DNA of 8,121 bases from Mariprofundaceae bacterium (GTDB taxonomy: Bacteria > Pseudomonadota > Zetaproteobacteria > Mariprofundales > Mariprofundaceae). The first letter of the stretch is position 1. The number at the start of each line of letters is the position of its first letter. A program made the translations under genes and the position numbers. Positions 1 to 7,016 of the stretch are shown piece after piece. The notes under the pieces are model-generated. The model did no database searches. It saw only the letters and a list, made by a program, of their open reading frames with translations, and was not told the DNA's origin. The DNA lies in contig JAUZQU010000130.1 of NCBI GenBank assembly GCA_030950835.1, positions 1-8,121 on the forward strand, in the 5' to 3' direction.

Positions 1-98
1 CCTTGCAGGATAATCAACCTGAGGTCACTTCAAAGTCTGTACCACAAAATGCTTTGCTCAAAATAAATTCCTTGCAGGATAATCAACCTGAGGTCACT
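1..98 (+). repeat. 69-bp in-frame tandem repeat in fliK
   Basis: A 29-base block (CCTTGCAGGATAATCAACCT followed by GAGGTCACT) occurs at 1-29 and again, identical, at 70-98, giving a 69-bp period (23 codons). The repeat keeps the reading frame, so copy-number changes would lengthen or shorten the FliK ruler region without a frameshift. The first copy touches the window edge, so more copies may lie upstream. Confidence 0.85.
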
Positions 99-1007
99 CA
101 ACTAACCCAAACTGTAGCTAAAGATGAAAAACCTGCTACCAACAAAGCTCAAGCAAGTGCTCCAGCAATGCCGCAGGTTTCGCCTGCATTAAAAACATCT
201 GAACATACAATCACAGAACAGCAGAATGATGTTGAAGCAACATCACCACGTCTTCAACCGCAAAACAAAGCTGATCTCAATCCCACAAAAACACCTAACC
301 AAGCAGAACAGCCAGAAGAACAGGTGCGCCATGCCTCCACTTCCGCACATCTCAGCAACGCCCAAGCCCGTGTCTTAACGTCAAATCAGCAGCAGACAAA
401 CCCTGCTATCTTCAATGAAGCCGCAGCAGTAAGCACCTCGCGTACGGTGGGAAGTGTTGCCAGTTCTGGAACACAGCCTGATTTTTCGTCAGGGCAGCAA
501 GATGCAGATGTGATGCTGTTGGACGTTCTTAAAACGGAACAAAAAGGCAGCAAAGGGTTAGATTTTCAAGCACAGCTTGCTTATAAATCACAGCGTAGCT
601 TTAGCCCTGCAGATACCATGTTGGAAATCGTACGCCATGCTAAAAATGGCAGCACCAGCCTAGAACTGCAACTCGAACCAGCACATTTAGGTAAAGTACA
701 TATATCTTTACAACTCGATGCAGCAAAACAAATTCAAGTCATGGTTACCGTAGACCAACAAACGTCTCGTCAGGCTTTGGAGCAACATTTACCCCAGCTT
801 CGCCTTGCTTTGGCGCAGCAAGGTTTGGACTTGGGTAGTTTTTCCATGCAAATGAACCAGCAACAACATGGTGAACAACACACAGGTTCATCAGAACAAC
901 ATGATTCAGAACAGAACAACACAGCACAAGAGCAACATCTGCAAGAGGATGTGGTTCGTACAGGCATCAATCTGGCAACAGATGGACACCTGAGTATTTT
1001 GGCATAG
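3..1007 (+). CDS. fliK: Flagellar hook-length control protein FliK (5' end missing)
   Basis: FliK is the secreted molecular ruler that fixes hook length and switches the flagellar export gate from hook to filament substrates. The visible part is 334 residues and stays open to the left edge, so the TTG at base 3 is an internal leucine codon, not a start. The N-terminal two thirds is a low-complexity, Gln/Thr/Ser/Ala-rich ruler region and begins with a 23-residue tandem repeat (LQDNQPEVT motif twice). The conserved C-terminal hook-length domain lies at about residues 203-285 and shows the family pattern LELQLEPAHLGKVHISLQL followed by RLALAQQGLDLGSF. A Gln/His/Glu-rich tail follows, as is common in FliK. 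The TAG stop lies inside the ribosome binding site of flgD, so the two genes are probably translationally coupled. The family call is firm; the true length is unknown. Confidence 0.88.
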   Translation: MQDNQPEVTSKSVPQNALLKINSLQDNQPEVTQLTQTVAKDEKPATNKAQASAPAMPQVSPALKTSEHTITEQQNDVEATSPRLQPQNKADLNPTKTPNQAEQPEEQVRHASTSAHLSNAQARVLTSNQQQTNPAIFNEAAAVSTSRTVGSVASSGTQPDFSSGQQDADVMLLDVLKTEQKGSKGLDFQAQLAYKSQRSFSPADTMLEIVRHAKNGSTSLELQLEPAHLGKVHISLQLDAAKQIQVMVTVDQQTSRQALEQHLPQLRLALAQQGLDLGSFSMQMNQQQHGEQHTGSSEQHDSEQNNTAQEQHLQEDVVRTGINLATDGHLSILA

Positions 1008-1016
1008 GAGATTGAT

Positions 1017-1682
1017 ATGTTAACAGCTACAGCACCCAGTTTAGGGCCTAAACCACTCAGCGCATCAGGTGTGCAACAAGATATGGGTACCAAGGAAGTA
1101 TTTTTGAAGATGTTGGTGGCGCAAATGGAGAATCAAGATCCTTTGAACCCTACAGATTCATCGCAAATGTCTGCTCAACTTGCCCAATTTAACATGGTTG
1201 AACAACAAATGGATACCAACAAATATCTCGCCCAAATCGCAGGCTCACAAAATGCTGCTACAGATAGCCTAGACATGGCTTCAGCAGCCTATTTGGGTCG
1301 AACGGTGATGTTAGACCAAAGCCAGATCAGTTATGATGGTAGCAACCAGAATTTTGCAGCGACTATTGATAGTAATGCCGATGTGGTGCTGGTGACTATC
1401 CGTGACGACCTTGGTACACCTATTCGCAGCATGTCGATGTCTGCACTTGCTGCGGGTGATCATCAGTTTATTTGGGATGGTAAAGATGATGCGGGTAATG
1501 CTGTCGATATAGGCACTTATAATATTAACATTTATGCCGCAGATGCCATTGCTCAACCAATTAACGCCGCTATTCAACGCTCTGGCATTGTGGATGCCGT
1601 GCGCATGACGACATCAGGGGTGCAACTGGTTGTTGATGGGCTGCCTACTAGTTTGGCGAATGTCACAGAAGTAAGGATGTAA
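1017..1682 (+). CDS. flgD: Flagellar hook cap / hook assembly protein FlgD
   Basis: FlgD sits as a cap on the growing rod-hook tip and guides FlgE subunits into place; it is lost when the hook is finished. The 221-residue length is normal. The N-terminal conserved region (about residues 24-60) carries the hallmark FLKMLVAQMENQDPLNP followed by the AQLAQFNMVEQQ segment. The C-terminal half is the beta-rich FlgD Ig/tudor-like region, with the characteristic GDHQFIWDGKDDAGN and GTYNINIYA motifs. The start is supported by AGGAG at 1006-1010, six bases before the ATG and overlapping the fliK stop codon. It is followed after 120 bp by flgE on the same strand, the classic hook operon order. Confidence 0.95.
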   Translation: MLTATAPSLGPKPLSASGVQQDMGTKEVFLKMLVAQMENQDPLNPTDSSQMSAQLAQFNMVEQQMDTNKYLAQIAGSQNAATDSLDMASAAYLGRTVMLDQSQISYDGSNQNFAATIDSNADVVLVTIRDDLGTPIRSMSMSALAAGDHQFIWDGKDDAGNAVDIGTYNINIYAADAIAQPINAAIQRSGIVDAVRMTTSGVQLVVDGLPTSLANVTEVRM

Positions 1683-1689
1683 TATACCT

Positions 1690-1764
1690 CTGTGCCATGT
1701 GCTTTTTGTGTGTATCAAGGTTCAGCACAAATGTTGATACACTTAGAAAGTTACTACGGCACAG
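1690..1764 (+). other. Long imperfect hairpin between flgD and flgE
   Basis: Two nested inverted repeats fall into one stem. The outer arms are CTGTGCC (1690-1696) and GGCACAG (1758-1764); the inner arms are GTGTATCAA (1710-1718) and TTGATACAC (1734-1742) around a 15-nt loop. Bases 1701-1708 also pair with 1744-1751, including G-U pairs, so the whole stem has about 27 pairs with a few mismatches and bulges. There is no T-run after it, so it does not look like an intrinsic terminator. It ends 26 bases before the flgE ribosome binding site and could act as an mRNA processing, stability or translation-control structure. The function is inferred only. Confidence 0.6.
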
Positions 1765-1802
1765 CAGGTATCAAGTAAAAGAAGACTAAAAAGGAGAATA
1801 TC

Positions 1803-3344
1803 ATGGGTATTTATAATGCATTATATACAGGTTCAAGTGGCTTATCGGCATTTGGTGAAACAGTGCGGGTGATTGGTGATAATATTGCCAACATCAACTC
1901 GCTTGGCTTTAAGTCACAAAGCGTGGTGTTTGCCGATGTATTATCGCAAACTGTAGGTGTCACACGCTCGAATATCGCTAATCAGGTGGGTAATGGTGTG
2001 CGTATTGGGCAAATTACTAGAGATCAACAGCAAGGCTCGATTCAAAACACCACCAATGCCACCGATATGGCAATCAATGGTAATGGTATGTTTGCCTTAA
2101 AAGATCCTGCAAGCAATCAAACCTTCTATACACGAGCAGGTGCATTTTTCTTGGATAAAGATTCCAACTTGATTGATGGGCAAGGTTTTGTAGTGCAAGG
2201 CTGGGCAACCAATGAACAGGGTGAGGCAACAGGTAATGTCACTGATATCACCTTTGGTGGTTTGGCATCGCAAGCCCAAGCAACCACTGCCATTGATGTA
2301 GGCGTAACCCTGGATTCCAATGCCCCAGCACTCAATGCTGGCATCGCTTTTGACCCCAATAATGCCTCCACCTACCATTATAAAGCCGAAGTGAATATTT
2401 ATGACTCCTTAGGGCAACAACATGCCATGAGTATTTATTATGTAAAAAACAATAATAATGATTGGGAGTGGCATGTGGGTGTGGATGGTGCTGATTTAAC
2501 AGGGGGAGTTGCTGGAGAGCAGGTTATCCTTGGCAGTACCACGACTAATTTTAATTCCACCAACCCCACTCTGCCTGCAACTTTACCTGTGGGCACTGAA
2601 ATCAGCGGCTCTGCCACCTTTGACCAAAACGTAACCATCAATGCTATCGCTGTTGCTGCAGGTACTACCGTCAGTGCAGCTCTTGGTGGTTCAGTGGTGG
2701 TGGCAAGTAGTGTATTGCCTGCAGGTGTTCAGGTGGTCACTGGCAACGTACTCACCACCCCGTCTGCCAACCAATTGGTTTTTGGTAGCAATGGTGAGTT
2801 AACCACTGAAGTGGGTCCTGCGGTAGATTTTCCTTGGACAAGTGCTGCTCTATCCAGCATCAATTTCAACTTCGGTGATGCCACGGGTACTGACCAACAA
2901 TCTATTTTTGGTGATGGTTTAGATGGAACAGTGCAGATGGCGGGTAGCTTTGCCACACGGCAAATGGTCAGAGATGGTTTTGCTTCTGGTTTCTTAGACA
3001 AGCTGGAAACCGACTCTACAGGTCGCATCTTTGGTGTGTTCACCAATGGTCAACGCCGTCCTTTATTTCAAGTCGCTTTGGCAAAATTTCCCAATGATGC
3101 GGTGTTAAGCCATGTGGGCAACAACTTACAGCAAGAAACCATTGGTTCAGGTTCACCTATATTGGAAAAACCTGGTAATGGCGGCATGGGTTCGATTACA
3201 CCTTATGGTTTGGAGCAATCGAATGTAGATTTAGCAGGTGAATTTGTAAAATTGATTGTGGTGCAACGTGGTTATGAAGCAAACTCCAAAACCATTTCCA
3301 CTACGGATCAAATGTTATCATCATTGATGCAACTTAAACGTTAA
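1803..3344 (+). CDS. flgE: Flagellar hook protein FlgE
   Basis: FlgE polymerises outside the cell into the curved hook that joins rod and filament. At 513 residues it is longer than enteric FlgE (about 400). The N-terminal D0 helix region (about residues 10-40) has SGLSAFGETVRVIGDNIANIN then SLGFKS, the standard rod/hook signature. The C-terminal D0 region (about 474-513) has NVDLAGEFVKLIVVQRGYEAN and ends MLSSLMQLKR. The extra length lies in the exposed middle domains, where about residues 247-320 form a Val/Ala/Thr-rich segment. The start is supported by AAGGAG at 1791-1796, six bases before the ATG. It is the last flagellar gene in this direction, as the next operon converges on it. Confidence 0.95.
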   Translation: MGIYNALYTGSSGLSAFGETVRVIGDNIANINSLGFKSQSVVFADVLSQTVGVTRSNIANQVGNGVRIGQITRDQQQGSIQNTTNATDMAINGNGMFALKDPASNQTFYTRAGAFFLDKDSNLIDGQGFVVQGWATNEQGEATGNVTDITFGGLASQAQATTAIDVGVTLDSNAPALNAGIAFDPNNASTYHYKAEVNIYDSLGQQHAMSIYYVKNNNNDWEWHVGVDGADLTGGVAGEQVILGSTTTNFNSTNPTLPATLPVGTEISGSATFDQNVTINAIAVAAGTTVSAALGGSVVVASSVLPAGVQVVTGNVLTTPSANQLVFGSNGELTTEVGPAVDFPWTSAALSSINFNFGDATGTDQQSIFGDGLDGTVQMAGSFATRQMVRDGFASGFLDKLETDSTGRIFGVFTNGQRRPLFQVALAKFPNDAVLSHVGNNLQQETIGSGSPILEKPGNGGMGSITPYGLEQSNVDLAGEFVKLIVVQRGYEANSKTISTTDQMLSSLMQLKR

Positions 3345-3353
3345 TATGCTCTG

Positions 3354-3386
3354 AAAAAAGCATCTCTAGCATAGTGAGATTGATGC
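3354..3386 (-). terminator. Possible weak intrinsic terminator of the nfeD-qmcA-mrp operon
   Basis: Read on the minus strand, ATCTC (3380-3376) pairs with GAGAT (3366-3362) across a 9-nt loop. The stem can gain two G-C pairs past a 4-nt bulge. The right arm ends in GC and is followed directly by six T (3359-3354). The position, about 125 bp beyond the mrp stop, fits an operon end, but the stem is short and bulged. Confidence 0.35.
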
Positions 3387-3457
3387 ACCGTGTATTTTTT
3401 GGACATACCGTCAAAACAAACGCTTTGATGGTATGTTGCCAGAGAATGCACGGTGCA
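3384..3457 (+). other. 74-nt near-perfect hairpin downstream of flgE
   Basis: Bases 3384-3402 pair with 3439-3457 (19 pairs), a two-base bulge (3437-3438) follows, then 3403-3415 pair with 3424-3436 (13 pairs) around an 8-nt loop. The total is 32 pairs with no other interruption. Four positions (3393/3448, 3397/3444, 3399/3442, 3410/3429) are G-T oppositions: G-U pairs if the top strand is transcribed but A-C mismatches from the bottom strand. This favours an RNA made in the flgE direction. No T-run follows, so it is not a standard intrinsic terminator. It may be a 3'-end stabiliser, an RNase III-type substrate or a small RNA. Confidence 0.7.
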
Positions 3458-3510
3458 AAAGTCTAACTGCAACGCTACAACCAAGCATAAGGCAGTTTAA
3501 AACTTGCCTG

Positions 3511-4377
3511 TTAACCCGCCATCACAGGGATAGTGATTTTCCTTTTGTTGAACACACCGATTTTATCAGTCACTGCTTGTGCCATCTGACGATAAATTTT
3601 TGCGACTTCAGCATCTGGGTCAGCAGCCACAATCGGAGTTCCAGCGTCACCATTTTTGCGTATCTCCATGTTCAGTGGGACTTTGGCAATGATGTCCGTA
3701 TTGAATTGAGCGCTTAAAGTTTCTGCGCCGCCTTGGTCGAAAATATGCGATTCACCTTGGCAATGTGGACAGATGAATACACTCATATTCTCCACAATAC
3801 CCAACGTTGGCACATGCACTTTATCAAACATTTGAATGCCTTTTTTGCAATCAATCAAAGCAATATCTTGCGGGGTAGTCACCACCACAGCTCCTGTCAC
3901 AGGTACCGTTTGCGAAAGCGTGAGTTGCGCATCACCAGTGCCTGGTGGCATGTCGATAATCAATACATCAAGCTCACCCCAAGCCACATCTTTGAGCAAT
4001 TGCCCAAGCGCACCTGCCACCATAGGTCCGCGCCAAATCATCGCTTGCTCATCTCCCACCAAAAAACCAATCGACATCACTTTAACGCCAAAGTTTTCAA
4101 GGGGATACAAGATTTTACTCGCCGCATCTACTTCAGGTTTACGCCCCTTCAAACCCATCATGTTAGGGATAGATGGGCCATAAATATCAGCGTCCAACAA
4201 ACCCACTTGCTGCCCTTGTTGCGCCAGAGCCACAGCAAGGTTGACTGCCGTGGTGGATTTGCCTACACCACCTTTACCCGATGCCACTGCCACGATATTT
4301 TTAATGCCTTGAATCGGTTGTTTTGCTTTGGGGTCAACTTGTTTTGTCCCGCATTGTTTTGCTGCATCATCTGCCAT
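3511..4377 (-). CDS. mrp: Mrp/ApbC-family P-loop ATPase, iron-sulfur cluster carrier
   Basis: Members of the Mrp/ApbC/NBP35 family bind a bridging [4Fe-4S] cluster between two subunits and pass it to apo-proteins in the cytoplasm in an ATP-dependent manner. The 288-residue product has the deviant Walker A motif GKGGVGKST at residues 34-42, LLDADIYGPSIPNMMG at about 60-75, the Walker B-like region DVLIIDMPPGTGD at 137-149, and the cluster-ligating CPHC pair (Cys203, Cys206). It lacks the N-terminal MIP18/DUF59 domain found in longer (about 360-residue) Mrp proteins, so it is the short form. It is last in a three-gene operon; its ATG is only 3 bases beyond the stop of the SPFH gene, with a weak purine-rich SD (AAAGGGA) inside that gene's end. 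Confidence 0.93.
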   Translation of the reverse strand: MADDAAKQCGTKQVDPKAKQPIQGIKNIVAVASGKGGVGKSTTAVNLAVALAQQGQQVGLLDADIYGPSIPNMMGLKGRKPEVDAASKILYPLENFGVKVMSIGFLVGDEQAMIWRGPMVAGALGQLLKDVAWGELDVLIIDMPPGTGDAQLTLSQTVPVTGAVVVTTPQDIALIDCKKGIQMFDKVHVPTLGIVENMSVFICPHCQGESHIFDQGGAETLSAQFNTDIIAKVPLNMEIRKNGDAGTPIVAADPDAEVAKIYRQMAQAVTDKIGVFNKRKITIPVMAG

Positions 4378-4380
4378 GAT

Positions 4381-5358
4381 TTATAATTTCCCTTTAAATA
4401 ATTCTTGAATACCACCAATCGCGCCAAGGGCTGCTGTAGCATCCATAGGCATAAAGATGGTTTTATCACCTGCTGTTTGTGTACCAATATGATTCATAGT
4501 CTCTAAATAACGCACCGCCAATAAATATTGGCTAAACTCTTCGCCTAGACTCTCTTTAAGCTTGTTCAAAGCTTGTTTCTCACCATCTGCCTCTAAAATA
4601 CGCGCCGAACGGTTACCTTCTGCCACCAAAATCGCTGACTCTTTCTCACCTTCAGCCTTGAGAATCGCGGATTTACGCTCACCCTCTGCTTCAAGAATAG
4701 TGGCGCGTTTATCACGTTCTGCACGCATTTGTTTTTCCATGGCCTCTTGAATTTCGGTGGGTACGACAAGGTCTTGGATTTCAACACGTTTTACTTTCGC
4801 ACCCCAATCATCAGCTGCTTCATCAAGAATCAACTGCAACCTTGAGTTGATTTGTTCGCGTGAAGAGAGGGTTTTGTCTAACTCCATTTCACCGACCAAA
4901 CTACGCAAGGTAGTCTGTGCTAACTTCTCAATAGCATTGGGCAAGTTGGAAATTCGGTACACGGCATCATGTGGGTTATTGATTTCGATATACAAAATAG
5001 CACTGATTTGAATGCTCACATTGTCTCGGCTAATCACCATTTGCGAAGGCATATCCAATACAGTTTCCCGAATATCAATGCGACTCATGCTGCTTAAATG
5101 CGTGTGGTACAAACTATCTGAAGAATCACCCAGCAAACGTCCTAATGCGCTCTCGGTGGGCGGTTTTTTCCAGATAAACTCACGTTGTTGATCGACAAAA
5201 GGAATGATGAAGTTGATGCCTGGTTCTAAGGTGTGTACATAATTACCAAAACGTTCAATCACCATGCGCTCTGAGCTGCGAATCACCACCACACCTTTGT
5301 AAATAAAGGTCGCCACTGCGCCAACTAAAAATAATACCATCCATAATTCTGTGCTCAT
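4381..5358 (-). CDS. qmcA: SPFH/stomatin-family membrane protein (QmcA-like)
   Basis: This is a membrane-anchored SPFH (band 7) protein of the stomatin/QmcA type, which forms large oligomers and organises or protects membrane proteins. It has 325 residues. An N-terminal transmembrane helix (about 5-25) leads into the SPFH domain (RFGNYVHTLEPGINFIIPFVD at 36-56; VISRDNVSIQI at 108-118; LVGEMELDKTLSSREQIN at 154-171; WGAKVKRVEIQDL at 185-197). Then comes the charged helical region AMEKQMRAERDKRATILEAEG with four 11-residue AEG/ADG repeats (residues 224, 235, 246, 257). Compared with E. coli QmcA there is an extra segment of about 30 residues at about 61-92. The start overlaps the nfeD stop (ATGA), and AGGAG at 5370-5366 is well placed. 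Which substrate it serves cannot be seen here. Confidence 0.9.
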   Translation of the reverse strand: MSTELWMVLFLVGAVATFIYKGVVVIRSSERMVIERFGNYVHTLEPGINFIIPFVDQQREFIWKKPPTESALGRLLGDSSDSLYHTHLSSMSRIDIRETVLDMPSQMVISRDNVSIQISAILYIEINNPHDAVYRISNLPNAIEKLAQTTLRSLVGEMELDKTLSSREQINSRLQLILDEAADDWGAKVKRVEIQDLVVPTEIQEAMEKQMRAERDKRATILEAEGERKSAILKAEGEKESAILVAEGNRSARILEADGEKQALNKLKESLGEEFSQYLLAVRYLETMNHIGTQTAGDKTIFMPMDATAALGAIGGIQELFKGKL

Positions 5359-5798
5359 GTTGCTGCTCCTTGTGTTGTTGTGGTCAAACTTTTAACGCCT
5401 AACGTGCTGCCGTTGACTGAAATAATCTCTACGATGTCGCCTTGTTGAAGCTTGTCTGGGGATTCAGCTTGCCAGACAACCCCTTTATAACGCACACGTC
5501 CACGATGTTCAATGGCATCTAAGACTTCAACCTGTTGTCCAAGCATGTGTTGAGAGCCATCTGTGATGTCTGCTTTGTCTTTTTTAAAAGATAATAATAA
5601 AACATAACACAAGGCAGAAGAGATAGCGAAAACAAAGAGTTGCATGCTCAAACCAAGATCTATCAAAGCTGCTGATAATGAGGTTAACAATGCGCCACCT
5701 GCAAGGGCAAGCAAGAAATAAGTGCCGCTTATCAACTCAACAATCAAGATGATAAAAGCAATGATAAGCCAAATGTGCCAGTGATCGAACATATCCAT
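5355..5798 (-). CDS. NfeD-family membrane protein, short form (OB-fold C-terminus)
   Basis: Short NfeD proteins (YbbJ-like) are small membrane proteins nearly always encoded next to an SPFH/stomatin gene and thought to partner with it. This one has 147 residues: three hydrophobic segments at about 8-28, 29-46 and 52-70, then a cytosolic-type OB-fold domain at about 85-140 with the family pattern GRVRYKGVVWQAES and GDIVEIISVNGSTLGV. It lacks the ClpP-like serine protease domain of long NfeD. AAGGAG at 5810-5805, six bases before the first ATG, supports this start over the second ATG two codons later. Its TGA overlaps the ATG of the SPFH gene, implying coupled translation. First gene of the operon. 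Confidence 0.88.
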   Translation of the reverse strand: MDMFDHWHIWLIIAFIILIVELISGTYFLLALAGGALLTSLSAALIDLGLSMQLFVFAISSALCYVLLLSFKKDKADITDGSQHMLGQQVEVLDAIEHRGRVRYKGVVWQAESPDKLQQGDIVEIISVNGSTLGVKSLTTTTQGAAT

Positions 5799-5914
5799 GG
5801 GATTCTCCTTGTCTCGCCTTTGCGCAGCGGAATTGTGCCATTGTTCACCATACTATGCTGAATAACAAGTATAAAACAATGCTTTTTCTGACTATTATTT
5901 ATAGGCTTGGCAGA
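5799..5914. promoter_or_regulatory. Divergent intergenic region between nfeD operon and waaC
   Basis: The two transcription units start back to back here, so promoters for both should lie within these 116 bases. The waaC-proximal half is strongly AT-rich (around 5860-5902). I see partial -10-like hexamers (TACTAT at 5851, TATTAT at 5893, plus strand) but no -35/-10 pair at good spacing on either strand, so no specific promoter is assigned. Confidence 0.35.
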
Positions 5915-6928
5915 ATGAAAATGAAGGTCTTGATTGTGAAACTCTCTGCTTTTGGTGATATTATCCATGCCCTTCCCGCTTTGGATGCGATTTTAGCGCG
6001 TCCAGAGGTGCAAGAAGTGCATTGGTTGGTCGATGCTCGATTTGCTTTTGTCACCGAAGTCTTGCCTAAACAAGTGAAAGTACATCAAATTGCCCTCAAA
6101 GGTAAAACACCACTACAAGCCATCCAAAACACGGTGAAAAAGCTCAGAAAAGAGCAGTTTGACTTGGTATTTGATTTGCAAGGTTTAATCAAGTCAGCTG
6201 TATTAGCCCGCTTGATTTGCCCACGCGTTTATGGTTTTGATAGGACAAAAATCCGCGAAAAACCAGCCTCTTGGCTGCAAACATCCGTACCTTTTCATCC
6301 CAACGACATCAATATCGCCCAACAATGTCTGCGCATAGCCCAAGCACCATGGTCAAAAGGTACCGCAATACAGGCTGTGGACTATATTGCACCGCACATC
6401 AGCCGCGAATTTGAAGCGGTGTTACCCCAAGGTTTAGAGCAGGCAATGTTGCAACAAAAAGCAGTCATCTTGAATGTAGGCGGCTCTTTTGCCACCAAAG
6501 AACTGCCAGATAATACATGGAAGCAAGTCGCCAAAGCCTTGTTGGATAAAGATATGTTGCCTGTATGGTGCTGGGGTAATGCAGCAGAACAAGCCAAGGC
6601 CACACGTTTGGCGAGCTGTGGTGGTTTTTTGCTTCCCCAACGCCTAGATATGCCACAATTATGCAATATGTTTCGCCTAGCTTATGCCACCGTAGCTGCT
6701 GACACAGGCATTTTACACCTCGCCTCCGCCCTAGGCACACCCACCATCAGCTTTTGGGGGCCAACACCACGCCAACGCAACGCCCCGCACGCCAAAACAG
6801 ATCAATATGTCGAGTCCAACCCCCATTGCGGCCCGTGCATCCAAAAAACATGCGCCAACTTCATTTGTATGGACATGATCCAAGCCGCAAAAATCATGCA
6901 GTGCATTGAAAATGTGCGTTTTTTATAA
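5915..6928 (+). CDS. waaC: Heptosyltransferase I (LPS inner core, GT9 family)
   Basis: WaaC transfers L-glycero-D-manno-heptose from ADP-heptose to the Kdo of lipid A-Kdo2 at the inner membrane, starting the LPS inner core. From the chosen ATG the protein has 337 residues. The N-terminus VLIVKLSAFGDIIHALPAL is the family signature; Asp15 lines up with the proposed catalytic Asp13 of E. coli WaaC. NVGGSFATKELPDNTW sits in the donor-binding half, and ADTGILHLASALGTP (Asp263) with SFWGPTPRQRNAP is the GT9 ADP-heptose motif. The Cys-rich end (CGPCIQKTC, then CM) is common in this family. An upstream in-frame ATG at 5855 would add 20 residues without family similarity and without an SD, so 5915 is preferred; ATG 5921 is also possible. 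WaaF-type specificity is less likely but not excluded. Confidence 0.87.
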   Translation: MKMKVLIVKLSAFGDIIHALPALDAILARPEVQEVHWLVDARFAFVTEVLPKQVKVHQIALKGKTPLQAIQNTVKKLRKEQFDLVFDLQGLIKSAVLARLICPRVYGFDRTKIREKPASWLQTSVPFHPNDINIAQQCLRIAQAPWSKGTAIQAVDYIAPHISREFEAVLPQGLEQAMLQQKAVILNVGGSFATKELPDNTWKQVAKALLDKDMLPVWCWGNAAEQAKATRLASCGGFLLPQRLDMPQLCNMFRLAYATVAADTGILHLASALGTPTISFWGPTPRQRNAPHAKTDQYVESNPHCGPCIQKTCANFICMDMIQAAKIMQCIENVRFL

Positions 6929-7016
6929 TGGGGATTATCCACTCTTTCTGAGTTCACTCTTTTGACAACACCATTCTATGTTTTATTGAGAATATTGGAC
7001 TTCTTATATATTTTTC
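6929..7016. other. AT-rich spacer after waaC, no feature resolved
   Basis: This is the first part of a 613-bp stretch without a convincing gene. It is rich in T-tracts and has a perfect TTGACA at 6962-6967, but no good -10 hexamer at 16-18 bases (best is TATTGA at 16). No clear intrinsic terminator for waaC is visible: the only T-run hairpin candidate, near 6950-6963, has a four-pair stem with a two-base loop. Confidence 0.4.

Noticed and set aside
3490..3510. AGGCA/TGCCT hairpin just after the mrp stop as its terminator
   Set aside because: The stem is short with a bulge, and no T-run follows on the minus strand.
3733..4386. Plus-strand open frames of 217 and 115 codons opposite mrp
   Set aside because: They lie wholly antisense to a clear Mrp ATPase, and their translations are Cys/His/Ser-rich without any family motif.
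5824..5840. Minus-strand TGGCAC upstream of nfeD as a sigma-54 promoter
   Set aside because: The TGGCAC half is perfect, but the nearest GC dinucleotides lie at 9 and 12 bases from the GG instead of the required 10.
5855..5914. Longer waaC start at ATG 5855
   Set aside because: The 20 extra residues have no family similarity, there is no SD before this ATG, and the conserved N-terminal strand begins just after the ATGs at 5915/5921.
6962..6990. TTGACA at 6962 as a promoter
   Set aside because: No acceptable -10 hexamer at 16-18 bases, and no gene start follows within several hundred bases except the distant pilin.
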